DNA from: an uncultured Lachnospiraceae bacterium
Lineage (GTDB): Bacteria > Bacillota > Clostridia > Lachnospirales > Lachnospiraceae
NCBI GenBank assembly: GCA_902780385.1
Contig: CACZFF010000008.1
Coordinates: 1-64,000 of the forward strand
DNA: 64,000 bases
Direction: 5' to 3'
Shown here: piece after piece, positions 1 through 8,406 of the stretch
How the letters are laid out: each line of letters opens with the position of its first letter
Position numbering within the stretch: the stretch's first letter is position 1
Position numbers and translations under genes: made by a program
The notes under the pieces: model-generated
Told to the model about the DNA's origin: nothing
Seen by the model: the letters and a program-made list of their open reading frames with translations, nothing else
The model's database searches: none

Positions 1-23
1 CGAAAAAATAACTCATTTTTTCG
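1..23. terminator. short hairpin at the window edge
   Basis: A nine-base-pair A/T-rich inverted repeat (CGAAAAAAT / ATTTTTTCG) around a five-base loop. It could end a transcript entering from outside the window, but its upstream context is missing. Bases 24-103 hold nothing I recognise. Confidence 0.35.
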
Positions 24-103
24 ACCTGGTCACTTAGATTTTAAAGGAAGCCTGTCGGTATCCTTTGGAGAAATACACGTAACATTTGACGCTTACGTAC
101 ATG

Positions 104-133
104 AAAAAGGCAGCCTCGTGCGGGCTGCCTTTG
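104..133 (-). terminator. intrinsic terminator of the lacI-type gene
   Basis: GC-rich stem AAAGGCAGCC / GGGCTGCCTTT with a six-base loop. Read on the minus strand it ends in a run of T. It lies about 70 bases past the stop of the LacI-family gene, so it most likely ends that transcript. Confidence 0.75.
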
Positions 134-199
134 TATTTTGGATCTGCTTAACAGGTATGCGCATGCCTGAAAAGGAAACTGCTGCATCTGCATTGGCTG

Positions 200-1291
200 C
201 TATGTGTGTACTGCCGAGATTGCTTTTACCTGCTGGAACTGCCTGGAAAATTCGGATGACAGAGAGAACTGATAGTTGTATGCATTGATGATGCGTATAT
301 CGGTGTAATAATATTCCTGATCCGGTTCTCTTTTGTTGTAGTGCCATAAAGAGAGTAAATACAGGGACATGAATCCCTGTCCGAAGCCATCGTCATCAAT
401 GACATAATCGATCGTCCGGTCCAGAATATCTTCACTCCGACAGGCTGCCAGGTCGTGCAGGATCAGATGGATGTTTGAGGAGAGAGAGCGCTCTTTGAGA
501 ATATTACAGAGTTCAATAGAACCTTCTCCGCAGAGATAGATGCCATTTACATCCGGGTGCATATCCAAAGAAGCGTTCGCCATCCGAGCCAGTGTCTCAC
601 GGCTGTTGCCGGTCTTCTTTTCCTCGATGATGTGAATGTCTTTGTACCTGTGGGAGATAATATCGCGGAATCCCCGGATTCGTTCACTGTGGATCGTGGA
701 ATCGAGTCCGTAGTAGACGATGACGGAGCCTTTTCCGCCCAGGAGATCTGCCATTACACCTGCCGCGGTCTGTCCGCTGCCGTAAGCATTTTGTCCAATG
801 AAGAATTTTCGATGAGAACTGGGAACGTCGGAGTTCACAGTCACGACGTCAATATCAGCTTTTTTACAGGTGTCAATCTCACGGCGCAGTGCGGAGTCGT
901 TATTTCCCACGAGTATAATGCCTGTAACTTTTTCATCATATAATCGTTTCATGTGGGTGACAGCCTGGTCTGAATCCATACCCTCGATTCTGATGATCTC
1001 GACTTCAATTCCGTACTGCAGGAATTCTTCTGTGGCAGTCATAATGCCGCGCAGAACCTCCTGTATAAAAGGGGTCTCAATAAATTGCAGAATTACACCG
1101 AACTTCCGGCGGTGCGAAGTCAGAGCAAGAGCCCGGGCATTGGCATTGGGGGTATATCCCATTTCCTCGGCTATATGTCTGATCCGTTCAGCAACCTGGG
1201 GGTGAATACGTCCCCGGTTGTTGAGCGCACGGTCTACAGTTCCCCTGGAGACGCCGGCTGCTTTGGCAATCTCGTTTAGTGTAACTCCCAT
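200..1291 (-). CDS. LacI/GalR family transcriptional regulator with sugar-binding domain
   Basis: A 363-residue DNA-binding repressor or activator. Residues 1-55 form the LacI helix-turn-helix plus hinge (VTLNEIAKAAGVSRGTVDRA, then the NARALA hinge helix). The rest is a periplasmic-binding-protein-like effector domain, with IILVGNNDS and the DVVTVNSD strand typical of regulators that sense sugars or polyols. I chose the ATG at 1291 because AGGGAG lies about eight bases upstream; an earlier in-frame ATG at 1324 lacks a good site and would precede the HTH by 11 residues. It is divergent from the PfkB kinase at 1754, and the iolC-like gene follows, so it probably controls one or both. The effector cannot be named from sequence. 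Confidence 0.9.
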   Translation of the reverse strand: MGVTLNEIAKAAGVSRGTVDRALNNRGRIHPQVAERIRHIAEEMGYTPNANARALALTSHRRKFGVILQFIETPFIQEVLRGIMTATEEFLQYGIEVEIIRIEGMDSDQAVTHMKRLYDEKVTGIILVGNNDSALRREIDTCKKADIDVVTVNSDVPSSHRKFFIGQNAYGSGQTAAGVMADLLGGKGSVIVYYGLDSTIHSERIRGFRDIISHRYKDIHIIEEKKTGNSRETLARMANASLDMHPDVNGIYLCGEGSIELCNILKERSLSSNIHLILHDLAACRSEDILDRTIDYVIDDDGFGQGFMSLYLLSLWHYNKREPDQEYYYTDIRIINAYNYQFSLSSEFSRQFQQVKAISAVHT

Positions 1292-1368
1292 TGTTGTTCT
1301 CCCTGTTTTCTGCATGCCAGGCATGTAAGAGCCTGGTGGAGAGGAGTTTCTGCATACCCGCTGATTTA

Positions 1369-1382
1369 TCTGATTAATCAGA
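1369..1382. promoter_or_regulatory. 14-bp palindrome, possible operator
   Basis: TCTGATTAATCAGA is a perfect 14-bp palindrome about 80 bases upstream of the LacI-type start, in the divergent control region. A LacI-family operator is a reasonable guess, but the central CG common in such operators is absent. The remainder of 1383-1705 shows no clear gene or structure. Confidence 0.35.
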
Positions 1383-1753
1383 CATATTACGAGAGATCAG
1401 GAAAGAGACGGCATGCAGAGTCACCTTCAAATGGTCTGAATTTGCCATCATTGTATCAAATTCCGTACATGTTTTTCAAGGGCTTAACAATTGTTGGGAC
1501 GGCGTATTGTTCGATATGGACAGGCTGAAATGAGAAGGATTGACAGATGCGCGAGTGCATTCTACACTGATATCGATATATTTGCCGCATATTGTCGAGG
1601 TATTCAAACAGCATACAGATAGAGACTTTCGTTCGTACATTTGCCGCTTCTGTGTGAGCTCTCGATAGGGTGTGAGCAGTAACCATTCGTCATATTGAAG
1701 ACAGGTAAAGGACAAAAATAATCATTTATGATGTAACTGTAATAGGTCCGGCG

Positions 1754-2662
1754 GTGATCGATATTCTCGCCGCTCCCTTTGATCCGGATGCCCTTGCAAA
1801 GGGAAAACGGGATGTGGATCAAATCCGAATGTCTTTTGGCGGGGATGCACTCAATGAATCGGTTGTATTGAGCCGCCTTGGCAAAAAAGTCCAGCTGATC
1901 AGTAAGATTGGAGCGGATGAAGCCGGCCGCAGTATCCGAAAGCACCTGGAAAAGGAAAAAGTATCAACAAAAAATGTGATCGTACAGCAGGGGCTGAATA
2001 CATCTGTAAATATAGCCCTGGTCGAAGCGGACGGCGAGAGAAGGTTTTTGACGGATCCGCACAGCAGCCAGAGAAAACTGGCTCTTGAAGATGTTCTGCC
2101 CATGCTGGATGAAAGTGCCCCGATCGTTTCCTTCGCCAGTATCTTTATCTCACCATGCTTTTCAATAGAAAAAATAAAAGACCTGTTTTCTCGTATTAAA
2201 GCAGCAGGTAAAACTCTGATGTCTGATGTCACGCGCCCTAAAAACGGCGAGACTTTTGATGATCTGAAAGTCCTTTTTCCTTATATGGATTTCTTTGTTC
2301 CCAACGATGAGGAAATCTTCCTCCTGACCGGGGAAAAAGACCCTTATAAAAACGTTCAGATGCTGGTGGATGCAGGTGTAAAGACGGCTGTCGTCAAGAT
2401 CGGCAAGGATGGATGTCTGGTCGGAACGAAAGAGGGGATTACGCATGTGTACGCTGTTCCGGGAATCACATGTGTAGATACTACCGGTGCGGGCGACACA
2501 TTTGCGGCCGGCTTTATTGCGGGGCTTATTGAGGGCAGAAGTATAAGGGATTGCGCACGGTTCGGCTGCGCAGCGGCTTCCTGCTCAGTCGAGCAGGTCG
2601 GCGCGACAGACGGTGTCCGGTCCTTAGAGCAGGTGATGGAGCGCTGCAAAAAGATCCCGTAA
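1754..2662 (+). CDS. PfkB family carbohydrate kinase (start codon unusual)
   Basis: Ribokinase-fold sugar kinase. The GGDALNES motif near the N-terminus matches PfkB signature 1, and DTTGAGDTFAAGFIAGL near residue 240 is signature 2 with the catalytic Asp. The only conventional start in frame is GTG at 1754, giving 302 residues, but this cuts off the first beta strand of the fold. Reading upstream in frame gives YDVTVIGPAV, exactly what PfkB proteins begin with, back to a stop at 1706. A good AAAGGA site at 1707-1712 precedes ATA-ATC-ATT codons at 1718-1726. So the true start may be a rare AUA/AUC/AUU codon, or an ATG to ATA change has damaged it. A close paralogue lies at 18369. Substrate unknown; the divergent LacI gene suggests a sugar or sugar-like compound. 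Confidence 0.85.
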   Translation: MIDILAAPFDPDALAKGKRDVDQIRMSFGGDALNESVVLSRLGKKVQLISKIGADEAGRSIRKHLEKEKVSTKNVIVQQGLNTSVNIALVEADGERRFLTDPHSSQRKLALEDVLPMLDESAPIVSFASIFISPCFSIEKIKDLFSRIKAAGKTLMSDVTRPKNGETFDDLKVLFPYMDFFVPNDEEIFLLTGEKDPYKNVQMLVDAGVKTAVVKIGKDGCLVGTKEGITHVYAVPGITCVDTTGAGDTFAAGFIAGLIEGRSIRDCARFGCAAASCSVEQVGATDGVRSLEQVMERCKKIP

Positions 2663-2745
2663 TTCAGCAGCACCGGGATGAGTTGATAATAATTTGGATT
2701 CGTACTATTTGTTCCTCCAATTATATACGTATCTCATAGCATCTC

Positions 2746-2774
2746 TTGCAAAAACGCACAAAAACAGATACAAT
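2746..2774 (+). promoter_or_regulatory. sigma-A type promoter of the iolC-like gene
   Basis: TTGCAA and TACAAT separated by exactly 17 bases. Transcription would begin near 2781, giving a leader of about 140 bases before the kinase start. Confidence 0.6.
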
Positions 2775-2820
2775 AAATTGTGCATAACAGAGAAAGTGGA
2801 GAAAATACAAAAAATAACTT

Positions 2821-2900
2821 GCACGCGAAATGCCTGCGTGCTACTATAAAAGCACAAGGAACGAACAACAAATGCACGCAAAAAAGCACGCGGAAATGCG
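2821..2900 (+). repeat. GCACGC repeats in the iolC-like leader
   Basis: Three copies of GCACGC occur, two of them followed by nearly the same string (GCACGCGAAATGC at 2821 and GCACGCGGAAATGC at 2886). The first also pairs with GCGTGC at 2836-2841 to form a hairpin. This could be a set of operator sites in the transcribed leader or an RNA structure; the sequence alone does not decide. Confidence 0.4.
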
Positions 2901-2920
2901 AAATTCATTGGAGGGGTAAA

Positions 2921-3955
2921 ATGAATTACATTGATTTTGATGAGTCCAGAAAATATGATCTGATCCTGCTCGGCAGAATCGGCATCGACTTCAATCCCGC
3001 TTACAGCGATGATGTGAAAGAGGATTTCAAGCCTCTGAAAAAGGTTCACTATTTTGAAAAATTTGTCGGCGGTTCTCCTGCAAACATCGCTGTCGGTATC
3101 ACACACCACGGCATGAAGGCCGGTTTCATCGGCAAGGTTTCCGATGATCAGTTCGGTGATTTCGTTGTTGATTATTTCAATGAGCAGGGTATTGACACCT
3201 CCAACATCTCCAGATGCACCAACGGTGAGAAGCTTGGTCTGACATTCACAGAGATGAAGTCTCCCATCGAGAGCAGCATTCTGATGTATCGTAACCGCGT
3301 TGCTGACCTTCAGCTCTCCGTTGATGATATCAAGGAAGAGTATATCAAACAGGCCAAGGCGATCCTGATCTCCGGTACCGCACTTGCAGAGAGCCCCTCC
3401 AGAGAGGCTGCCCTCAAGGCTGTTATGCTGGCCAGAAGAGTCGGCACAAAGATCATCTTCGATATCGACTACAGAAACTACAACTGGAAGAACTTCGATG
3501 AGATCTCCATCTACTGCTCCATGGTAGCCAAGGAGTCCACCGTTATCCTCGGTTCCAGAGAAGAGTTTGACCTGACTGAGAGAGAGCTCATGCCCGGTCT
3601 GTCTGACGAAGAGAGCGCAAAGATGTGGCACAGCTACCACGCAAGAATCGTCGTTATCAAGCACGGCATGCAGGGCTCCACTGCTTATACTCGTGATGGC
3701 CAGAAGTTCTCCATCCGTCCTTTCCCTGTACAGGCACGCAAGGGCTTCGGCGGCGGCGACGGCTATGCTTCCGGTTTCCTGTATGGCCTCTTCCATAACT
3801 GGGAGATCATCGACTGCCTCGAGTTCGGTTCTGCAGAGGCTTCCATGATGGTCCGCGCAAACAACTGCTCCGATGCTCTTCCTACTCCCGAGGAAGTTCA
3901 TGCATTCATCGCAGAAGAGAAAGAGCGCTATGGCGATATGATCGCACGCGTCTGA
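2921..3955 (+). CDS. iolC: IolC-like 5-dehydro-2-deoxygluconokinase (PfkB family)
   Basis: A 344-residue PfkB-fold kinase resembling IolC, which phosphorylates 5-dehydro-2-deoxy-D-gluconate in myo-inositol breakdown. Evidence: the N-terminus YDLILLGRIGIDFNPAY, the GGSPANIAVG signature 1, IDYRNYNW in the core, and KGFGGGDGYASGFLYGLFHN near residue 270 with the catalytic Asp. The usual GAGD reads GGGD here, a small change at the anion hole. The start at 2921 is set by GGAGGGG six bases upstream. No other iol genes are in the window, so the gene may serve a different 2-keto sugar acid; the assignment rests on overall resemblance. Confidence 0.8.
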   Translation: MNYIDFDESRKYDLILLGRIGIDFNPAYSDDVKEDFKPLKKVHYFEKFVGGSPANIAVGITHHGMKAGFIGKVSDDQFGDFVVDYFNEQGIDTSNISRCTNGEKLGLTFTEMKSPIESSILMYRNRVADLQLSVDDIKEEYIKQAKAILISGTALAESPSREAALKAVMLARRVGTKIIFDIDYRNYNWKNFDEISIYCSMVAKESTVILGSREEFDLTERELMPGLSDEESAKMWHSYHARIVVIKHGMQGSTAYTRDGQKFSIRPFPVQARKGFGGGDGYASGFLYGLFHNWEIIDCLEFGSAEASMMVRANNCSDALPTPEEVHAFIAEEKERYGDMIARV

Positions 3956-4037
3956 TCTTTACACGTGCATTTGTGAAAAGGGTGTGCTGATTGCAAAAAA
4001 GAAATGTACCTCTTATAATATTCAATAACGAGTAAAC

Positions 4038-4078
4038 AGCGGCCGGCAGTCACGTTGAAAGTGACTGCCGGCTGCTTT
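4038..4078 (+). terminator. terminator after the iolC-like gene
   Basis: Stem of about 13 base pairs (CCGGCAGTCAC / GTGACTGCCGG, extended by AGC/GCT) with loop GTTGAAA and a short T-run, 80 bases past the kinase stop. Confidence 0.8.
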
Positions 4079-4099
4079 ACGTTTCTTAATGAGTCAATA

Positions 4100-4151
4100 G
4101 GGACGGTTCCGAAAAACTCATTGTACACAATGAGTTTTTCGGAACCGTCCC
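4100..4151. repeat. GGGACGGTTC palindrome (REP family, copy 1)
   Basis: A perfect inverted repeat with 25-base arms and a two-base centre; both ends carry the GGGACGGTTC core shared with five other sites here (18249, 21578, 27323, 51348, 60670). The inner arm sequence differs from the other copies. It lies between the iolC-like terminator and the radical SAM gene. Confidence 0.8.
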
Positions 4152-4200
4152 CCATGTCTCATTTCACAAAGGTAAAAAAGATAGAAGGATACGATTCTTT

Positions 4201-7116
4201 ATGAGAAAACTTGCTCTGCCGGATGAGCTTTTACTGCAGGTGCAGAAACCTGCGCGGTATCTGGGAAATGAAATGCATGCAGTCTATAAAGACAGGAATA
4301 TTCCTGTCCGCTTTGCCATGTGCTTTCCGGATGTCTATGAAATAGGAATGTCTCATTTGGGAATTCAGATTCTCTATGAGCTCTTCAACCAAAGAGAGGA
4401 TACCTGGTGCGAGAGGGTCTTTTCTCCCTGGACGGATATGGATCAGCTGATGCGGGAACATGGGATCCCGCTGTTTGCGCTGGAATCACAGGATCCGGTA
4501 AAGGATTTTGATTTTCTGGGCTTTACCCTTCAGTTTGAGCTCTGTTATGCGAATGTTTTGCAGGTTCTGGATTTATCAGGAATTCCTCTGAATGCAGCGG
4601 AAAGGACGGAGAATGATCCGATCGTGATCGGGGGAGGCCCCTGTGCCTATAATCCGGAACCCATGGCTCGATTTTTTGATATGTTTTATATCGGAGAGGG
4701 TGAGACCTCTTACGACCGGCTGCTGAATCTGTATCGTTCAATGAAAGAAAAAGGGGAGAGCCGGGAAGCATTCTTGTGTGCTGCGTCGCAGGTGCCGGGA
4801 ATTTATGTGCCTTCGCTGTATGAGGTGACATATAAAGAGGACGGGACCATTGCGTCCTTTGTACCGAAAAAATATGGTGTCAGCTCTTCATTTTTTTACA
4901 GGGAAGAATCCGCCCCGGCTCGTGTCCGCAGGCAGGTGGTGACTGATCTGGATGACAAAAAGCAGGCTCCTTACCCGACCAGGCCTCTGATTCCTTTTAT
5001 TACGGTGACTCAGGATCGTGTGGCGGTGGAGCTGCAGCGCGGGTGCATCCGCGGCTGCCGTTTCTGTCAGGCGGGAATGATTTACCGTCCCAACCGGGAG
5101 CGGGATCTCTCCACTGTGAAGAAGTACGCGGATCTGATGCTGGACAGCACGGGGCAGGATGACATACTGCTGAGTTCTCTGAGCTCCAGTGATTATTCCT
5201 GCATCCACGAGATCGTCGATTATATTTCAGATCATCGGGAAGAGGACCGGGTCAAGCTCCAGGTGCCTTCCCTCAGGATCGATGCCTTTTCCCTGGACCT
5301 TATGGCCCGGGTGCAGGATGTGCGCAGGAGCAGTCTGACTTTTGCGCCGGAGGCAGGTTCGCAGAGGCTGCGCGATGTCATCAACAAGGGGATCACGGAA
5401 GAGGAGATCCTGAACGGCGCAAGGGAAGCCTTCCGGGGAGGATGGAACAAGGTCAAGCTCTATTTCATGCTGGGACTTCCCACGGAGACAGAGGAGGACC
5501 GCGTCGCAATTTCCGACCTGGCAAATAAGATCTCCGCCGCCTATTATGAAGAGGTGCCTAAAGAGAAGAGGAACGGCCGCTGTCAGATTACGGTGAGCAC
5601 TTCTTTCTTTGTTCCCAAGCCCTTCACGCCCTTCCAGTGGGCTCCCATGTATCATTCCGGGGATTACCTCGGATTTGCGGCGACAGTCAACCACGCGATC
5701 TATGCGGCTCACAATCACCGCAGTATCCGCTACAGCTGGCATGATTCGAGGATGATCTTCCTGGAGGGTATCCTGGCCCGGGGTGACCGCCGCACAGCGG
5801 ACCTCATTCAGGAAGCCTACCGGCTGGGAGCATTGTTTGACTGCTGGCTGGATAGCTGGGACTATGCCCGTTGGGAGCAGGCAGCTGCCAATATAGGCAT
5901 GGATGTGGACTTCTATGCCCTGCGGGAGCGGACAAAAGACGAGATCCTGCCCTGGGATTTCATCGACGTCGGAGTGCGCCGGGACTTCCTCTGGAAGGAG
6001 TGGGAGAAGGCACACGCGGCTGTCCTCACCCCCAACTGCCGGGAGGCCTGCAGCGGCTGCGGTGCGGCGGAATACGGCTGCGGAGTATGTCTGCGAAAAA
6101 AGGCATCTGATAAGATAGAAGAAAAAGAGAGCGCAGAGAAGGGCTCAGAAAAGGCTGCAGAGCTCCCTGCAGAGGAGGCAGAGAAGGCGGCAGAGCTCCA
6201 TTCAGAGGCAGCGGAGAGGGCCGCAGAGCTTCATGCAGCAGCTGCGGAGAAGGCTGTGAAGAAGCCTGCAGATTTTTCGGATCCGTCAGAGGAAATCTGT
6301 ATCCGTGCCCGGATGCGCCTGGCTAAATACGGGCCCATGAAGTATATCGGACATCTGGAGCTGATGCGCTTTTTGCAGAAATGTCTGCGGCGCACGGACA
6401 TCGATGTGCATTATTCGGACGGCATTACGCCGCGCATGATCATGTCCACGGCGATGCCGCTGGGACTTGGCCTGGAGAGCGGCGGCGAGTATGTGGATCT
6501 CGAGCTGGGAAGGCCGGTCAGCACGGAGCACGCGCTGGAGCAGCTTCGTCCCATGATGCCGGAAGGACTTGAGATTCTGGACTTCAGACAGGTCGGCGAG
6601 ATCGTTCCAGAGGGCGGAGGGACGGCCAAAAAGCCCGAGAAGGCCATGTCTGTCGTTGCTGCAGCGGAATACGATGTGTGTTTCAGGGACAGCTATAGAC
6701 CGCCTGATAACTGGCAGGAGATTCTGACAGATTTTGTCGGTCAGGAGGAGATTTCCTGGACAAAGGAGACGAAAAAAGGCTTCCGGACACTGGACATGAA
6801 ACCTCTGATTTATTCATTTTCCATTGCGGATAACAATCATATCCGGATGTGTGTCTGCTCCCGTGTCGGACAAAATCTGCGTCCTGAGCAGCTGATCGGG
6901 GAGGCATTTGGCAGGATAGGCTTCGAAATGCCGGAAGACGCCCTGCAGATCCGGCGCATGGACCTTCTGGCGGAGGTGGATCCGGACGGCGTCTGTGTGC
7001 GCCAGGGAGACCGCAGAAAAGGGCATGAGGAGACTGCGGAGACAGAGAAGCAGGCAAAGGGGCGGAAATTGATTTCTCTTGGGGAAATCGGGAAGGTGAT
7101 CGAAGGTGTTTCCTGA
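4201..7116 (+). CDS. B12-type radical SAM protein (TIGR03960-like) fused to DUF2344
   Basis: 971 residues. An N-terminal B12-binding-like region (residues 1-220; CFPDVYEIGMSHLG, IVIGGGP) precedes a radical SAM core with the iron-sulfur motif CIRGCRFC (Cys282, 286, 289). A Cys-rich patch lies near 612-630 and a DUF2344 domain from about 698 (IRARMRLAKYGPMKYIGHLE). Proteins of this build are often encoded beside ribonuclease G and ribosomal protein L21 genes and their substrate is not established; here those neighbours are absent. Between the domains, residues about 640-690 form an Ala/Glu-rich repeat of EKAAEL-type units, probably a helical linker expanded at the DNA level. Start ATG has GAAGGA upstream. 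Confidence 0.88.
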   Translation: MRKLALPDELLLQVQKPARYLGNEMHAVYKDRNIPVRFAMCFPDVYEIGMSHLGIQILYELFNQREDTWCERVFSPWTDMDQLMREHGIPLFALESQDPVKDFDFLGFTLQFELCYANVLQVLDLSGIPLNAAERTENDPIVIGGGPCAYNPEPMARFFDMFYIGEGETSYDRLLNLYRSMKEKGESREAFLCAASQVPGIYVPSLYEVTYKEDGTIASFVPKKYGVSSSFFYREESAPARVRRQVVTDLDDKKQAPYPTRPLIPFITVTQDRVAVELQRGCIRGCRFCQAGMIYRPNRERDLSTVKKYADLMLDSTGQDDILLSSLSSSDYSCIHEIVDYISDHREEDRVKLQVPSLRIDAFSLDLMARVQDVRRSSLTFAPEAGSQRLRDVINKGITEEEILNGAREAFRGGWNKVKLYFMLGLPTETEEDRVAISDLANKISAAYYEEVPKEKRNGRCQITVSTSFFVPKPFTPFQWAPMYHSGDYLGFAATVNHAIYAAHNHRSIRYSWHDSRMIFLEGILARGDRRTADLIQEAYRLGALFDCWLDSWDYARWEQAAANIGMDVDFYALRERTKDEILPWDFIDVGVRRDFLWKEWEKAHAAVLTPNCREACSGCGAAEYGCGVCLRKKASDKIEEKESAEKGSEKAAELPAEEAEKAAELHSEAAERAAELHAAAAEKAVKKPADFSDPSEEICIRARMRLAKYGPMKYIGHLELMRFLQKCLRRTDIDVHYSDGITPRMIMSTAMPLGLGLESGGEYVDLELGRPVSTEHALEQLRPMMPEGLEILDFRQVGEIVPEGGGTAKKPEKAMSVVAAAEYDVCFRDSYRPPDNWQEILTDFVGQEEISWTKETKKGFRTLDMKPLIYSFSIADNNHIRMCVCSRVGQNLRPEQLIGEAFGRIGFEMPEDALQIRRMDLLAEVDPDGVCVRQGDRRKGHEETAETEKQAKGRKLISLGEIGKVIEGVS

Positions 7117-7151
7117 CAGCTATAAACTGACAGGTTAATGCATGATGATAG

Positions 7152-7193
7152 AAAAAGCTTTCGGCTGTGATCTGTGAGCCGAAAGCTTTTTTG
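7152..7193 (+). terminator. terminator after the radical SAM gene
   Basis: AAAAGCTTTCGGCT pairs with AGCCGAAAGCTTTT around a ten-base loop and is followed by T's. The A-run on the other side means it could also work for the convergent AraC gene. Confidence 0.8.
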
Positions 7194-7298
7194 TTTGTAC
7201 GATATGTTCTGCAGGATATTTCCAATCCAACTTATTTGTATGTGTTTGTCTGCAGATCACATGTCTACAGAGATTCCTTCAAATGCGGAATATGCTGT

Positions 7299-8270
7299 TT
7301 ATCTGTGCGGGGGACGCACGATTTTGCTGAACTGGGTGGAGTAGTACCAGGGCTGGCTTCCGCCGACGTCCTTGTCGCGGTATTCCTTGGGGGTACAGCC
7401 CATGGCCTCGCGGAAAACTTTGCCGAAGTAGCTCGGGGAGCTGAAGCCGCACTCTTCGCTGATCTCGATGATGCTCTTGGCACTGTCGGCCAAAAGGTCG
7501 GCCGCCATGGACAGGCGGGTCTGTGTGAGATAAACGATGGGCGATGTATTGATGCAGCGGGCAAAGCAGCGTGTGCACTCACGGGTGCTGATATCCGCAG
7601 CTGCGGCAATATCCTCCAGGGTGAGCTTCTCGCCGCAGTGATCCTTGATAAACTGCGTCATCAGCTTGAGGCGCTCTGTGTCAGCTGTGTTGCTCCTGAC
7701 GATCTCCGAGGCCTGAGACCGCACAGCCTCGGTATCCTGCATGAGCATCTTCCAGAAATCGCTGAGGCGGCTGCGCAGATCAAACTCGTAGCCAAAGGGC
7801 TCCTCGCGGCTGAGCTCCACCGTGCGGAGTACGGTTTCGACCATTTTCAGATGCAGCATGGAGTCAGGCTTTACATGCCAGAAGGGGAGTGCACTGCTCC
7901 TCATGACGGGGAGGATATATTTTTCCTCGTAGATGCTGTTGTACATTCCGGACAGAAAGTGCATGTCAAACTGGATCGTATTGTACTCGCAGGGTGTAGT
8001 ACCGATGGCCGTGCAGGAGTGCAGAACGCCGTTGTTGATAAAATCGATCTCGCCGGCAGTGACAATATGTGTTTCGTTCGGGGTCTGAAGCGAGAGCTCA
8101 CCCTTGACGACATAGTTGATCTCAAACATATTGTGCCAGTGCCAGGGAATGGACTTGTCCGGGTTGCAGTCAAGCCTGGTGGTGCTGCATAAATAGGGGA
8201 AGGATTCTTTTGCAATGGGGAGGATTTCCTTCTGTTCCTCGTCTGTGTTGATATTTGTATGAAGCAGCAT
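7299..8270 (-). CDS. AraC family regulator with N-terminal cupin domain
   Basis: 323 residues. The N-terminal half is a cupin effector domain (IPWHWHNMFEINYVVKGELS, then AGEIDFINNGVLHSC). The C-terminal 100 residues carry two helix-turn-helix motifs (LTLEDIAAAADISTRECTRCF and IIEISEECGFSSPSYFGKVF) ending with the PKEYR signature. It would bind a small ligand, often a sugar, and regulate a nearby operon. No clear Shine-Dalgarno precedes the ATG at 8270. It lies 136 bases downstream of a LacI-type gene on the same strand, so they may share a transcript, and converges on the radical SAM gene. No obvious metabolic partner sits beside it. Confidence 0.88.
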   Translation of the reverse strand: MLLHTNINTDEEQKEILPIAKESFPYLCSTTRLDCNPDKSIPWHWHNMFEINYVVKGELSLQTPNETHIVTAGEIDFINNGVLHSCTAIGTTPCEYNTIQFDMHFLSGMYNSIYEEKYILPVMRSSALPFWHVKPDSMLHLKMVETVLRTVELSREEPFGYEFDLRSRLSDFWKMLMQDTEAVRSQASEIVRSNTADTERLKLMTQFIKDHCGEKLTLEDIAAAADISTRECTRCFARCINTSPIVYLTQTRLSMAADLLADSAKSIIEISEECGFSSPSYFGKVFREAMGCTPKEYRDKDVGGSQPWYYSTQFSKIVRPPHR

Positions 8271-8406
8271 AATCTTATTAGTCTTATCTTTTTAATGTGT
8301 TTATTGTTTAAATACTACTTAATTGTCGGAAAATTCGTCATGCCGGCGGGCTGACCGGCAAAATACTGACCGGCTATATGGAAGCACCGTCCGGATCGCT
8401 GAGGAT

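Noticed and set aside
2705..3901. 398-residue frame on the minus strand opposite the iolC-like gene
   Set aside because: It is the mirror of a well-supported kinase with ribosome site and motifs; its translation matches no fold I know and it has no ribosome site.
7167..8192. 341-residue plus-strand frame opposite the AraC gene
   Set aside because: No ribosome site and no motifs; the AraC HTH and cupin motifs on the minus strand are clear.
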